From Chloroflexota bacterium (GTDB lineage: Bacteria > Chloroflexota > Anaerolineae > B4-G1 > SLSP01), in contig JAIOAX010000035.1 in NCBI GenBank assembly GCA_019873645.1, positions 1 through 49,356 on the forward strand: a DNA stretch of 49,356 bases, read 5' to 3'. Every line of letters begins with the position of its first letter. Position 1 is the first letter of the stretch. The translations under genes and the position numbers were made by a program. Positions 7,104 to 16,702 of the stretch are shown one piece after another. Under the pieces are notes generated by a model, which did no database searches, was not told the DNA's origin, and saw only the letters and a program-made list of their open reading frames with translations.

Positions 7104-9839
7104 TCATAACAGTTTCAGCTCACCGGCGCGATGAACGGCTTCGGTACGGTTATGGACGCTGAGTTTACCGTAGATGCTCTTCAAATGCTGTTTAACCGTG
7201 CCTGTGGCAATGAAGAGCTTCGCAGCCATCTCCTTGTTAGATGCGCCCAATGCCAGTAAACGCAAGACTTCCGATTCGCGTTCGCTGAGCGGCTCAACCA
7301 GCCCAGGTGTAGTTGTTTCTCCGGGTTGTGACCGGCTTTCCGACGCGCTCCCCACCGTCAGCACCTGCTCCACAAACGCCGCCCCGGCACGGCGGACCTC
7401 GGGCAACAAGGCCAGCACCTGCGCGTCCTCATCGAGGAAGGCGCGAACGTAATCTTGCGGTGCAGCCAGTTTAACGGCGCGCCTGAGCCGTTCCAACGCC
7501 GCAGGTCGGTAGCCCGCCAGGGCCTCGACAAGCGCTTGCAAGATGTAAACACTGATCAACCAGCGTCCCAGGCTGTGTTCGCACATGAACTGTTCCAGCC
7601 GCGCCAACCAGCGGCGCGCATCGGCGAGTCGCCCTTGCGCCAGCAACAGCCGCGCATAGACCAGATGTTCTTCAATGCGCAAATACTGCGGCGTGTCGGC
7701 GGGGGAAAGGTGCACCGTTTCTGCCCATTGTACAACAAATTCGAGATCGCCCTGCCGCAGATGCAGGTCGGCTTCCAGCGCCAGTAACCAGTGCGCGTCG
7801 GTGAGCGATTCCTGCGCCGTAAAACGCCGGGCGCGCTGCACAGCCTCAAACGCGGCAGCGTGCTCACCCAGAGCATACCGAAGCGGGGCGCTCGTCCCCA
7901 GGGACAACATGAGCAGGCTATTGACGGCCAGGGGTTCGCTGAGCGTCCACCCCTTTTCATAGAACTGACGCGCCATCTCAAGTTCATTCGCTTCGTAACA
8001 TAACGTAGCCAGCCGTGTAAAGATGAGTCCCGCCAGCGGCGAGGGGCGTCCGGCAGCGTCGGTGTAGCGTTCGAGCGCCTGGGTACACACAGCGACGGCA
8101 TCGCGGCGCTTCCCGTGGGTATTGAGCGCCGCTGCCAGCGACATCTCTACCACAACGGCGAAGACCTGATTTTCGAGGGCCTGTCCGATTTTCTGCGCCT
8201 CGCGCAAGGTAGCAATCGCTTTGACAATCTCGCCGGTGCGTTCCTGTGCTTCGGCCATGCCCCAGAAGGCCAGCAGTCGCCAATGAGGATGTTCTTGCTT
8301 GAGCAAGCGCAGTGCACCTTCTATCCATGCCATAGCGTGCGCATAGTCCCGGCGGCCCAGCGCGACGTAGCCACGCAAGAGCCATAATTTCCCCAGGTCG
8401 GCGGCAGGGATTTTGTCCAAATGAAGATGTTGGTCAGGTGTATTGGGGACAACGCCGGGATAGGCGGCGCGCAAGCAGGTTTCGGCGGCATCAACGTAGA
8501 CTTCTGCGGCGCCCACGTCGCCGGTCAACGCCAGAATCCACCCTTTATCGGTCGCCAGCGTGCTGTCGGCGCGCACCCGCACGTCAGGCAGAGCGTCTAA
8601 CCAACCGCGCACCGCTGTGACGCCGCCGCGGTGCAGAGTAGGCTCTGCCGCCTCGCGGATCAGCCGTTCGGCGTCATCCCAGTCGCCGGACGCAGCCGCG
8701 TAAGCCAGCGCGTGTTGAATGGCCTGCGGCAGCATGGCGTAGCTTGCATACCAGCCGGCTGCGCGCTGATGCAGACGCGCAACCTCATCAGGCGCAAGAG
8801 TAGGGCGCAGGACTTCGGCGAAAAGGCGATGATAACGATACCACTCACGACAGTTATCCAACGGAATCAAGAAGAGGTTGGCGTTCTCCAGCCGTTCCAA
8901 CATCGCCTGCCCGTCGTCACGGCCCGTCACCGCATCACACAGCGAAGCCGTCAGTCGGTCGAGGATAATGGTCTGCCGCAGGAATTCGCGTATGGAGGGC
9001 GGTTGACGTTGCAGGACCTCCGTGACCAGATAATCAAGCACGTAGCGGTTATCGCCGCTGAAGGCCGCGATGAACGTCTGGGTATCGGCCTGCCCACCCT
9101 GACGGGTTGCCATATCTTGTAAGGCCAGGGCTGCCAGTTGTAGCCCGGCGATCCAGCCCTCGGTGTGTTCCTCCAACGTCTGCACGATCTGGGGGGGCAA
9201 CGCCAGTCCCATCGTCTGCTTAAGAAAAGTAGCCGCTTCTTCAGCGGTGAAGCGCAAATCGCGCTCACGCAGTTCGGTGATCTGGCTACGCGCGCGCAGA
9301 CGGGGCAAGGGCAAAGGCGGGTCTTCGCGGGTGTTGATAACAATATGCATCAGCGGCGGCTGGTTTTCTAACAGCATGCACATAATGGCGTGAATGATGG
9401 AAGTGGTGATCAACTGGTAATCGTCCACCACAAGCATCAACGGCGTCGCGGCGGCGGCGATGTCGGCGAGCAACAAAGCAATCAAATGGGGAACGGTATT
9501 TTCAGAAGCAGGAGCCAAGGCAGCCGATTGGATAAGCGGGCGGATAGCGCGTCCAATGCGGCCATCGGCCTGCTGAAGCGCGGCGATCAGGTAAGTGAGG
9601 AACTGCGCCGGATCGTTATCCCCTTCATCCAGCGAGAGCCAGGCCACCTCGCGGGCGACGGTGCAGGCCCACTCGACAATCAACGTCGTCTTGCCGAAGC
9701 CAGCCGGCGCGGAGAGCAATGTCAAGCGTTTCCCAGCACGCAGTCCCTCGTCGAGCCGTGCAATGAGGCGCGGGCGCGGCACCATCTTCGGGCGCGACGC
9801 CGGAATATAGAGTTTGGTCGCCAACAGCGGTGTAGTCAT
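7104..9839 (-). CDS. MalT-like LuxR family ATP-dependent transcriptional regulator
   Basis: The frame is open to 10121, but family alignment favours the ATG at 9839 ([13 protein letters not shown], the classic start), giving 911 residues; ACAGGGT precedes it as a weak ribosome site. Domains: an STAND/NB-ARC-type ATPase with Walker [10 protein letters not shown] (about 44-52) and MLVVDDYQ as Walker B; a long TPR-like helical region; and a C-terminal LuxR helix-turn-helix with [20 protein letters not shown] and [14 protein letters not shown]. Such regulators sense a small ligand through the TPR part and activate nearby operons. It is divergent from the peptide transporter operon, with 238 bp between the starts, so that operon is its most obvious candidate target. 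Confidence 0.95.
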   Translation of the reverse strand: MTTPLLATKLYIPASRPKMVPRPRLIARLDEGLRAGKRLTLLSAPAGFGKTTLIVEWACTVAREVAWLSLDEGDNDPAQFLTYLIAALQQADGRIGRAIRPLIQSAALAPASENTVPHLIALLLADIAAAATPLMLVVDDYQLITTSIIHAIMCMLLENQPPLMHIVINTREDPPLPLPRLRARSQITELRERDLRFTAEEAATFLKQTMGLALPPQIVQTLEEHTEGWIAGLQLAALALQDMATRQGGQADTQTFIAAFSGDNRYVLDYLVTEVLQRQPPSIREFLRQTIILDRLTASLCDAVTGRDDGQAMLERLENANLFLIPLDNCREWYRYHRLFAEVLRPTLAPDEVARLHQRAAGWYASYAMLPQAIQHALAYAAASGDWDDAERLIREAAEPTLHRGGVTAVRGWLDALPDVRVRADSTLATDKGWILALTGDVGAAEVYVDAAETCLRAAYPGVVPNTPDQHLHLDKIPAADLGKLWLLRGYVALGRRDYAHAMAWIEGALRLLKQEHPHWRLLAFWGMAEAQERTGEIVKAIATLREAQKIGQALENQVFAVVVEMSLAAALNTHGKRRDAVAVCTQALERYTDAAGRPSPLAGLIFTRLATLCYEANELEMARQFYEKGWTLSEPLAVNSLLMLSLGTSAPLRYALGEHAAAFEAVQRARRFTAQESLTDAHWLLALEADLHLRQGDLEFVVQWAETVHLSPADTPQYLRIEEHLVYARLLLAQGRLADARRWLARLEQFMCEHSLGRWLISVYILQALVEALAGYRPAALERLRRAVKLAAPQDYVRAFLDEDAQVLALLPEVRRAGAAFVEQVLTVGSASESRSQPGETTTPGLVEPLSERESEVLRLLALGASNKEMAAKLFIATGTVKQHLKSIYGKLSVHNRTEAVHRAGELKLL

Positions 9840-9998
9840 ACCCTGTAATCTTAACACAAATTGGGATTTGGAGAACCGGTATCGGAGTAGAGGCCCACTG
9901 CTATTGAGCAGCGCCCGAATCGGTCTCCGACCACGTGCACAAGTGAACCTTTGCTGATGAGAAATGGTATTATTTAATAGGCTCACAGGTTGTACCGA

Positions 9999-10026
9999 TT
10001 GCAAAATGTCAGGACAGGCATATAAT
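9999..10026 (+). promoter_or_regulatory. Sigma70-type promoter of the ABC transporter operon
   Basis: TTGCAA at 9999-10004 and a perfect TATAAT at 10021-10026, separated by 16 bp, lie about 50 bp before the first transporter gene. The divergent spacer also holds a GGTCTCCGACC palindrome at about 9925-9937, part of a repeat family seen at 43653 and 48223. Confidence 0.6.
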
Positions 10027-10077
10027 ACTCTACTGTGTATAGCGGCGACCTTGAGCGAATCACAAACGAGGAATTCT

Positions 10078-11070
10078 ATGGCCAGTACAGAACATTTACT
10101 TGAAGTCAAACATCTGAGCACACGCTTCTATACCGAAGATGGCGTTGTGCATGCTGTCAACGACGTCTCCTATACCCTGGACGAAGGCGACACGCTGGGG
10201 GTTGTAGGAGAAAGCGGTTGTGGGAAAAGCGTCCATGCCTTATCCATTATGCGCTTGATCCCCACGCCCCCCGGCAAAATTGTCAGCGGTGAGATTTACT
10301 TCCGGGGCCGGGACCTGCTCAAACTGAGCGACGAGGCCATGCGCAAGGTGCGCGGCGCCGAAATCGCTATGATCTTCCAGGACCCGATGACCTCTCTGAA
10401 CCCGGTGAAGACGGTGGGCTTTCAGATTATGGAAGCCCTGATGCTTCACGAAGGTATGGATAAAGCGCGCGCCCGTGAGCGTACCATCGAGTTATTGACG
10501 CTCGTCGGCATCCCCGAAGCCGCACAGCGCGTGGATGACTATCCCCACCAGTTTTCCGGGGGGATGCGTCAACGCGCAATGATTGCCATGGGACTGTCCT
10601 GCAATCCCAGCCTGCTCATCGCCGATGAGCCGACCACGGCCCTGGATGTGACCATCCAGGCGCAGATTGTAGACCTGGTCAAGCGGCTACAAGAAAAATT
10701 CGGCATGGCAGTCATCTGGATCACGCACGACCTGGGGGTAGTCGCCAGGTTGGCGCGGCGCGTGAATGTGATGTATGCCGGGCGGATCATCGAATCCGGC
10801 CCCGTCAAAGAGATTTACGGCAATCCGCATCATCCTTATACCGTAGGGCTGTTAGGGTCCTTGCCCAGCCACGGCAGCCGGGCAGCGGCTCGCCTCTTTT
10901 CGATCCCCGGCGAGCCACCGGACCTGATCGGTCTGCTGCCGGGTTGCGCCTTTGCCCCCCGTTGCCATTACCAGGTGCCTCGCTGTTCGCAAGAGACGCC
11001 ACCGCTGGAAGAGGTGTCGCCAGGGCACATCGTTGCTTGCTGGGAAAAAGATAAGGTGAGGAGGGGATAA
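10078..11070 (+). CDS. Peptide/nickel ABC transporter ATP-binding protein (DppD/OppD type)
   Basis: 330 residues counted from the ATG at 10078 ([17 protein letters not shown]); the frame extends upstream, but ACGAGGAATTCT precedes this start. It has Walker [11 protein letters not shown]-loop [11 protein letters not shown], signature [13 protein letters not shown], Walker [13 protein letters not shown] and H-loop ITHDLG. The C-terminal oligopeptide-transporter extension ends with [14 protein letters not shown]. It energises uptake of a peptide-like substrate together with the four downstream genes. The next gene starts 2 bp after its stop. Confidence 0.95.
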   Translation: MASTEHLLEVKHLSTRFYTEDGVVHAVNDVSYTLDEGDTLGVVGESGCGKSVHALSIMRLIPTPPGKIVSGEIYFRGRDLLKLSDEAMRKVRGAEIAMIFQDPMTSLNPVKTVGFQIMEALMLHEGMDKARARERTIELLTLVGIPEAAQRVDDYPHQFSGGMRQRAMIAMGLSCNPSLLIADEPTTALDVTIQAQIVDLVKRLQEKFGMAVIWITHDLGVVARLARRVNVMYAGRIIESGPVKEIYGNPHHPYTVGLLGSLPSHGSRAAARLFSIPGEPPDLIGLLPGCAFAPRCHYQVPRCSQETPPLEEVSPGHIVACWEKDKVRRG

Positions 11071-11072
11071 TC

Positions 11073-12080
11073 ATGGCCAAAGCGTTGAACACCGGCAAAA
11101 ACGAAGTTTTACTCCATGTAGAGGGCCTGAAAAAGTATTTTCCCATCAAGCGCGGGCTTCTGCAGCGGCACGTCGGCGACGTCAAAGCGGTTGATGATGT
11201 CAGCTTCGACGTTTACCGTGGTGAAACCCTGGGGCTGGTCGGCGAAAGCGGTTGCGGCAAAACTACCACCGGGCGCACGATCATCCGTATTTACGAACCG
11301 ACCGCCGGGCAGGTCGTCTTCAAGGGGCAAGACTTAGCAAAATTGCGCCCCAATGAGATGCGCGAGATGCGTCGTAGCATGCAGATGATCTTTCAGGACC
11401 CGTATGCCTCGCTTAATCCTCGTATGAGCGTGTTGAAAATCGTCGGCGAACCGCTGGAAGTTTATCGTCTGGCAAACAAAGCGGAGCGCCGCGAACGGGT
11501 CGCCACGTTATTGCAGTTGGTCGGCCTGAACCCCGATTTTATGACGCGCTACCCCCACGAATTTTCCGGCGGACAGCGTCAACGCATTGGCCTGGCCCGC
11601 TCATTGGCGCTCAATCCGGATCTGATCATCTGCGACGAGCCGATTTCGGCGCTGGATGTCTCCATCCAGGCGCAGGTGGTGAACCTGTTGGAAGACTTGC
11701 AGGAACAACTGGGCCTCACCTACATTTTCATCGCCCACGATTTGAGCATGGTACGGCACATCAGCGATCGGGTCGCCGTGATGTACCTGGGCAAAATCGT
11801 GGAATTGACGGATCGGGATACCCTCTATGCCAATCCCTTGCATCCCTACACCCAGGCGTTGCTCTCCGCGATTCCCGTGCCCGATCCGGTCATCGAAGAA
11901 ACCCGCCAGCGCATTATCCTGGAGGGCGATTTGCCCAGTCCGGCCCATCCACCCAAGGGCTGCAACTTCAGCACGCGCTGTCCGCAGGTACGGGATATTT
12001 GTGAGCAGGAGGAACCGCCGTTCATCGAAGTGGCGCCTGGACACTGCTGCGCATGCCATTTTGTAAAGCCGACGGCCTGA
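11073..12080 (+). CDS. Peptide/nickel ABC transporter ATP-binding protein (DppF/OppF type)
   Basis: 335 residues, the second ATPase of the importer. Walker A is [13 protein letters not shown]-loop [15 protein letters not shown], signature [15 protein letters not shown], Walker [13 protein letters not shown], and H-loop IAHDLSMV. The C-terminal extension carries [14 protein letters not shown]. The ATG follows GAGGAGGGGATAATC directly after the DppD-type gene, so the pair is co-translated. The two ATPases form the heterodimer typical of OppDF. The order (ATPases before binding protein and permeases) differs from the common oppABCDF layout. Confidence 0.95.
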   Translation: MAKALNTGKNEVLLHVEGLKKYFPIKRGLLQRHVGDVKAVDDVSFDVYRGETLGLVGESGCGKTTTGRTIIRIYEPTAGQVVFKGQDLAKLRPNEMREMRRSMQMIFQDPYASLNPRMSVLKIVGEPLEVYRLANKAERRERVATLLQLVGLNPDFMTRYPHEFSGGQRQRIGLARSLALNPDLIICDEPISALDVSIQAQVVNLLEDLQEQLGLTYIFIAHDLSMVRHISDRVAVMYLGKIVELTDRDTLYANPLHPYTQALLSAIPVPDPVIEETRQRIILEGDLPSPAHPPKGCNFSTRCPQVRDICEQEEPPFIEVAPGHCCACHFVKPTA

Positions 12081-12150
12081 CACCTGAAAGGAGGTGATGT
12101 GTATCGAGGTAAACGGCTTATTTTTGGCGTCCGATAAGATGATCCCATAA
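12081..12150 (+). promoter_or_regulatory. Strong Shine-Dalgarno within a small hairpin, with optional 17-residue leader ORF
   Basis: GAAAGGAGGTGAT at 12086-12098 is a 13-nt match to the complement of the conserved 16S rRNA 3' tail. It sits in a short hairpin, CACCT (12081-12085) with AGGTG (12092-12096). An ATG at 12097 opens a 17-codon frame ending at 12150, shortly before the lipoprotein gene. The ATG is only 2-3 bases from the SD core, so translation is uncertain. It could be a leader peptide, a ribosome standby site, or chance. Confidence 0.4.
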
Positions 12151-12179
12151 TCAAAACCTTAGTTTGAAGGAGGATGAAC

Positions 12180-14231
12180 GTGTTTAAGAAACTTTTGTGG
12201 ACTGTGGCTGGCCTGTTGATCGTTGCCAGCATGGTGTTGTCTGCCTGCGCGACGCCCACCCCGGAGAAAATCATCCAGACGGTGGAAAAAATCGTCGAGA
12301 AGGAGGGTGAGAAAGTCACCGTCATTGAGACGAAGGAAGTGACGAAGGAGGTACAAGTCGTCGTCACGGCCACGCCCGAACCGGAAAAGCCAGTGGAATT
12401 CAAGTCTGCCGATCCCAATACGCTGGTGCTCGCCGAAATCAGCGAAGGGATTGACACCCTGGACCCGGCCTGGAACTATGAGAGCGATGGCGACGGCATC
12501 ATTCTGAACATTTACGATCAGTTGGTCACCTACAAGGGTAGCTCGGCCGTCGAATTCGCGCCCGCACTGGCCGAGAGCTGGACAGTGTCTGACGATGGTA
12601 AAACCTACGTTTTCAAAATCCGCAAGGGCGTCAAATTCCACAACGGCGCCGATCTGACCCCTGAAGACGTGGCCTACAGCCTCCAACGTGGCGTGCTGCA
12701 GGGCGGCACCGATTCCCCGCAGTGGCTTTTCACCGAGCCGTTCTTCGGCATCGGCATCCACGACATCGCCGAGCTGGTGGATGACACCGGCGCGCTGGAC
12801 GATGACGCCGAAGCTTTGCAGGCCGCCGACCCCGAGAAGTTGCTGGCCGCCTGCCAGGCTGTGATGAACGCCATTCAAGCCGATGAGAACGCCTGGACCG
12901 TGACCTTCAACCTGGCGCAGCCATGGGGGCCGTTCCTGGCAACCCTGGCGCAAAGCTGGGGCTCCATCCTGGATAAAGATTGGGCCATCGAAAACGGCAC
13001 CTGGGATGGCGATTGCGCCAACTGGCAGAAGTACTATGGCGTTTCTTCCGAGAACACGCCGCTGCGCGATAAGGCCAACGGCACCGGCCCGTACAAGCTG
13101 GAAAGCTGGACCCCCGGCGAGCAAAAAGTCCTGGTGCGCAACCCCAACTGGTGGCGCACGGAGCCGACCTTCCCCGGCGGCCCGACGCAACCCACCATCG
13201 AGCGCGTCATCTTCAAGGGCGTCTCTGAGTGGGGCACGCGCTTTGCGATGTTGCAGGCCGGCGACGCCGATGTCGCGGCGGTACCGGGCGAGAACTACGC
13301 CCAGGTTGACCCGCTGGTCGGCGAATGGTGCGAATACGATGTCGTCGCCGACAAGTTCACCTGCAAGGCTACCGAGAACCCCAACGGTCCCCTGCGCCTG
13401 TATCGCGGTATGCCGAGCACGTCGCGCACCGATGCCATGTTCGTCTTCAACATCAACACCGACGGCGGCAATCCCTACATCGGCAGTGGGCAACTGGACG
13501 GTAACGGGATTCCGGCGGACTTCTTCAGCGACATCCATGTCCGCAAGGCGTTCAACTATTGCTTTGACTGGGACGCCTATATCAACGACGCGCTGTCCGG
13601 CGAAGCCGTACAGGTTTCCGGGTTCTCCATCCCCGGTATGATCGGCTATGACCCGAACGGGCCGATGTACCACTACGATCCCGACAAGTGCGCGGAAGAA
13701 CTGAAGCTGGCCTGGGATGGTCAGGTGTGGGAGAAGGGCTTCCGTCTGCAGATCGGCTACAACACCGGCAACGTCACCCGCCAGACCATCGCCCAGATTT
13801 TGCAGGCGAACCTGGCCGACATTGACCCGAAGTTCCAGGTGGAAATCATCGGCCTGCCGTGGCCGAGCTTCCTGGCGGCCTACCGCGCCAGCCGCCTGCC
13901 AATGGCCGTCTCCGGCTGGCAGGAGGACCTGCACGACCCGCACAACTGGGCGCAGCCTTTCCTGATCGGCACCTATGCTTCACGCCAGCGCCTGCCGGCA
14001 GAACTGAAGGCGCAATTCACCGAGCTGATCAATGCAGCCGTGTCGGCGACCGACGATGCCGAGCGCGCCAAGCTGTATCAGCAGCTCACGCAGTTGGATT
14101 ACGAGAATGCCATCGCCATCCGCCTGGCCGTCGCCACGGGACGCCGCTACGAGCAGCGCTGGATGGGTGGCTATTACTTCAACCCCATTCAGGCGCCGCG
14201 CGACCGCATCTATACGCTGACCAAGCAGTAA
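12180..14231 (+). CDS. Peptide/nickel ABC transporter substrate-binding lipoprotein (SBP family 5)
   Basis: About 683 residues. The upstream ATG at 12174 touches the GAAGGAGG ribosome site, whereas the GTG at 12180 lies 6 bp past it, so GTG is the better start. A lipoprotein signal peptide (MFKKLLWTVAGLLIVASMVL, then SAC) places the lipid-modified Cys at residue 23. A Val/Glu/Lys/Thr-rich tether ending TATPEPEKP follows, as is common in Chloroflexota binding proteins. The family-5 domain shows LAESWTVSDDGKTYVFKIRKGVKFHNG, the diagnostic region, and DVRKAF-like VRKAFNYCFDW. It captures an unknown peptide, opine or similar ligand for the flanking permeases and ATPases. Confidence 0.95.
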   Translation: MFKKLLWTVAGLLIVASMVLSACATPTPEKIIQTVEKIVEKEGEKVTVIETKEVTKEVQVVVTATPEPEKPVEFKSADPNTLVLAEISEGIDTLDPAWNYESDGDGIILNIYDQLVTYKGSSAVEFAPALAESWTVSDDGKTYVFKIRKGVKFHNGADLTPEDVAYSLQRGVLQGGTDSPQWLFTEPFFGIGIHDIAELVDDTGALDDDAEALQAADPEKLLAACQAVMNAIQADENAWTVTFNLAQPWGPFLATLAQSWGSILDKDWAIENGTWDGDCANWQKYYGVSSENTPLRDKANGTGPYKLESWTPGEQKVLVRNPNWWRTEPTFPGGPTQPTIERVIFKGVSEWGTRFAMLQAGDADVAAVPGENYAQVDPLVGEWCEYDVVADKFTCKATENPNGPLRLYRGMPSTSRTDAMFVFNINTDGGNPYIGSGQLDGNGIPADFFSDIHVRKAFNYCFDWDAYINDALSGEAVQVSGFSIPGMIGYDPNGPMYHYDPDKCAEELKLAWDGQVWEKGFRLQIGYNTGNVTRQTIAQILQANLADIDPKFQVEIIGLPWPSFLAAYRASRLPMAVSGWQEDLHDPHNWAQPFLIGTYASRQRLPAELKAQFTELINAAVSATDDAERAKLYQQLTQLDYENAIAIRLAVATGRRYEQRWMGGYYFNPIQAPRDRIYTLTKQ

Positions 14232-14251
14232 AAGTTGGATTGTCTGTGGAT

Positions 14252-14275
14252 AGGAGAGGGCTTTTGCCCTCTCCT
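14252..14275 (+). terminator. Intercistronic hairpin after the binding-protein gene
   Basis: A perfect 10-bp stem (AGGAGAGGGC / GCCCTCTCCT) with a TTTT loop lies 20 bp after the lipoprotein stop. No T-run follows, so it looks more like an mRNA-stabilising or partially terminating element than a full terminator. It would give more binding protein than permease, a usual arrangement in importer operons. Confidence 0.65.
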
Positions 14276-14364
14276 GATCCCCCTAGAAATGCGTGCTACG
14301 GAATGGGTAATCTGAAGCCAAAACAGTTTACGTATTCCGTATCACACATCACGGAGGTTAAACG

Positions 14365-15429
14365 ATGGTTAACTATATCATTCGACGCCTGATCATGGTG
14401 CCTTTTTTACTGTTCGGCGTCACCGTGTTGATTTTCCTGATGCTGCAGTTTCTCTCGCCGGTAGAACGTTCGGCGTTGTACGTGCGCGAGATTCCCAAGA
14501 ACGAATTGGTTTTGGAAGGCATCATCAAACGCTACGGGCTGGATCAACCGATTTATATCCAATACTGGAAATGGCTGGTGGGGACCACCGACCCGCGCAC
14601 CGGTGAGCGCGTCGGGGGAATCCTGCGCGGCGACTTGGGCTATTCACGCACGGCTTCACAGCCGGTTGCCGAGTTGCTAGCGCGGCGCTTCCCGGCCACG
14701 CTGGAAATGGCCTTGCTGGCCGTCGTGCCGGTAGTCGCCGGTGGCATTTTCTTGGGCGTGGTGGGAGCCGTCAACCACAACAAATTCCTGGATCATGCCG
14801 TGCGGATCTTCGGCATCGTCGGCTGGTCTTTCCCGGACTTTGTTTTCGGGTTGCTGTTGTTGATGGCATTCTACGTGGGGACGGGGTGGTTTCCACCGGG
14901 GCGGCTTTCAGACTGGGCCAATCAGGTGGTGATGTCGCCCGAATTTCGCAACTATACCAGCATGGTAACTGTAGATGCCTTGCTGAACTTGCGGCTGGAC
15001 ATTTTCTGGGACGCGCTGCGTCACCTGATCTTGCCGGTCATTTCGTTAGCCTACCTCTGGTGGGCGTTGACGCTGCGGGTGACACGTTCTTCAATGTTGG
15101 AGACGTTGCGCCAGGATTACATCACTACGGCCCGTGCCAAAGGCTTGAGTGAGCGGGTAGTCATCAACCGGCATGCGCTGCCCAACGGCCTGTTGCCGGT
15201 GGTAACCCTGGCCGGGGGCACGGTTGTCGGGTTACTAAGCGGAGTCGTGATCATCGAAACGGTCTTCAACTATCCCGGTCTGGGCATGGCAGCCGCTAAT
15301 GCAGCGAGCAATCTGGATGTGATTACCGTGTTGGCCTTTGTGCTCTTCAATGGCTTTATCCTGGTGATCGCCAACGTGATCGTAGACATTCTGTATGCTT
15401 ACATTGACCCGCGGGTGCGGCTGGACTAG
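14365..15429 (+). CDS. Peptide/nickel ABC transporter permease (DppB/OppB type)
   Basis: A 354-residue integral membrane protein. The N-terminus MVNYIIRRLIMVPFLLFGVTVLIFLMLQ is typical of OppB/DppB. About six hydrophobic segments are visible. The EAA loop that docks the ATPase reads LRQDYITTARAKGLSERVVINRHALPNGLLP. The C-terminus DILYAYIDPRVRLD is also typical of the family. The ATG follows CACGGAGGTTAAACG. It pairs with the next gene to form the channel. Confidence 0.95.
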   Translation: MVNYIIRRLIMVPFLLFGVTVLIFLMLQFLSPVERSALYVREIPKNELVLEGIIKRYGLDQPIYIQYWKWLVGTTDPRTGERVGGILRGDLGYSRTASQPVAELLARRFPATLEMALLAVVPVVAGGIFLGVVGAVNHNKFLDHAVRIFGIVGWSFPDFVFGLLLLMAFYVGTGWFPPGRLSDWANQVVMSPEFRNYTSMVTVDALLNLRLDIFWDALRHLILPVISLAYLWWALTLRVTRSSMLETLRQDYITTARAKGLSERVVINRHALPNGLLPVVTLAGGTVVGLLSGVVIIETVFNYPGLGMAAANAASNLDVITVLAFVLFNGFILVIANVIVDILYAYIDPRVRLD

Positions 15430-15447
15430 AGGCAAGGAGGAGCAAAA

Positions 15448-16470
15448 ATGACCACACAAACAATGGCTTTGCCCCAATTGCGTCGTCGCGCACCGGGGTG
15501 GTTTGAGCGTTGGGTGGGCCACGATGTCTACCGCACTTTGAAAGGACTGGTCACAAATCCTGTCTCGGTGATCGGGCTGATATTGCTGGGCTTTTTCATC
15601 TTTGTAGCCGTGGCCGCGCCGATTTTAGCGCCATACCCGCCGGGCACCAGCCCCAACCGTATCCCGCGCGATGGGTTTGGTGCCGTCCCCAAACCGCCGG
15701 GCACGGAATGGAAAACGCGCCAGCCCCCACTGCCGTTTTGGTGGAAAGCCGTCACCGGCAAAGATCAGTGGGTGCATTTGATGGGCACGGCCAGCGGGCA
15801 ATGGGACATCTACTACGGCGTGGTGTGGGGGACGCGCACGGCATTGTTGGCCGGATTAATCATCACCGTCTGCGGGTTCGTCATCGGCTGCTTGATCGGC
15901 GCCGTATCGGCCTTCTACGGTGGTTGGGTGGACATGGTGCTGATGCGCATCACGGACCTGTTCCAGGCTTTCCCCTTCTTGTTGACGGCGATGACGCTCT
16001 CGGCAGTGCTGACGCCTAAGCTGGGCAAGGGATTGTTGCCGCCCGCGATTGCGTTGATTATGTTCAGCTGGATGGGTTTCGCGCGTCTCTTACGCAGCGA
16101 CATTCTCTCCTTGCGCGAGCGTGAGTACGTGCTGGCTGCGCGTGTCATCGGGGTGCGCGATACCCGCATCATGTTCCGCCATATTTTGCCCAATGCCATC
16201 TTCCCAACGCTGGTGCTGGCTTCAATGCGCATCGGCAGTTATGCGATCACCTTTGCCGGGTTGAGCTTCCTGGGCATCGGCGCCGAGGTGGGCTACCCCG
16301 ACTGGGGGCAATTGCTCTCTTTCGCCCGCAACTGGATGACGCAGTTGGGCGACTACTGGTACATCGTGATGTTCCCCGGTGTGGCGCTGGTGCTGTTCGT
16401 GCTCTCGTGGAACCTCGTGGGTGACGCCCTGCGCGATGTGCTCGATCCACGTCTGCAGGGTTCACGGTAA
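15448..16470 (+). CDS. Peptide/nickel ABC transporter permease (DppC/OppC type)
   Basis: A 340-residue permease with an N-terminal OppC region (PVSVIGLILLGFFIFVAVAAPILAPYPP), then a long periplasmic loop (about 75-115), then the BPD transport domain. The EAA loop is LREREYVLAARVIGVRDTRIMFRHILPNAIFP, and the C-terminus NLVGDALRDVLDPRLQGS is standard. A strong ribosome site (GGCAAGGAGGAGC) precedes the ATG. It is the last gene of the importer operon; a strong hairpin follows at 16518-16561. Confidence 0.95.
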   Translation: MTTQTMALPQLRRRAPGWFERWVGHDVYRTLKGLVTNPVSVIGLILLGFFIFVAVAAPILAPYPPGTSPNRIPRDGFGAVPKPPGTEWKTRQPPLPFWWKAVTGKDQWVHLMGTASGQWDIYYGVVWGTRTALLAGLIITVCGFVIGCLIGAVSAFYGGWVDMVLMRITDLFQAFPFLLTAMTLSAVLTPKLGKGLLPPAIALIMFSWMGFARLLRSDILSLREREYVLAARVIGVRDTRIMFRHILPNAIFPTLVLASMRIGSYAITFAGLSFLGIGAEVGYPDWGQLLSFARNWMTQLGDYWYIVMFPGVALVLFVLSWNLVGDALRDVLDPRLQGSR

Positions 16471-16517
16471 GTTTTCGGGCTGCCGGTTCGAGTAAAAAGA
16501 CCTGACCTCAGCAGGGA

Positions 16518-16568
16518 AATAGACGGTAGAGGGGATGAAAAATCCCTGTCTACCGTCTATTGTTTTCT
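16518..16568 (+). terminator. Terminator after the transporter operon
   Basis: A 13-bp perfect outer stem (AATAGACGGTAGA at 16518-16530 with TCTACCGTCTATT at 16549-16561), extended by an inner GGGAT/ATCCC pairing, is followed by TGTTTTC. The stem sequence is itself made of the TAGACGG/CCGTCTA unit that forms a heptamer array inside the next gene (18594-18621). Confidence 0.8.
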
Positions 16569-16648
16569 GGCTACTGCGTTATGCTTTTTAACCCCCAAAG
16601 ACGGGTACAACTTCAGTGTTATCTCCATACTCTCCTTGCTATACTGAA

Positions 16649-16688
16649 AACGTTCAACCGTTAGAACGTTTGAACGTTCCAACATCTT
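16649..16688 (+). repeat. Octamer array AACGTTCC-type in the oxidoreductase leader
   Basis: Five octamers: AACGTTCA, ACCGTTAG, AACGTTTG, AACGTTCC, AACATCTT. They end 4 bp before the AGGAG ribosome site of the fused oxidoreductase gene. The same unit in the same sense orientation lies in the leaders of the genes at 22599, 28080 and 45205 and, in a decayed form, 39384. Confidence 0.85.
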
Positions 16689-16702
16689 TCTCAGGAGCAA
16701 GT

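Noticed and set aside
9840..10121. N-terminal extension of the MalT-like regulator
   Set aside because: The open frame continues to 10121, but the family start [13 protein letters not shown] is at 9839 and the extension would cover the divergent promoter at 9999-10026.
12159..13943. 594-residue open frame antisense to the binding-protein gene
   Set aside because: It mirrors a highly biased coding gene with a clear lipoprotein signal and family motifs. The antisense translation has no recognisable domain and no ribosome site; long antisense frames are expected in GC-rich DNA.
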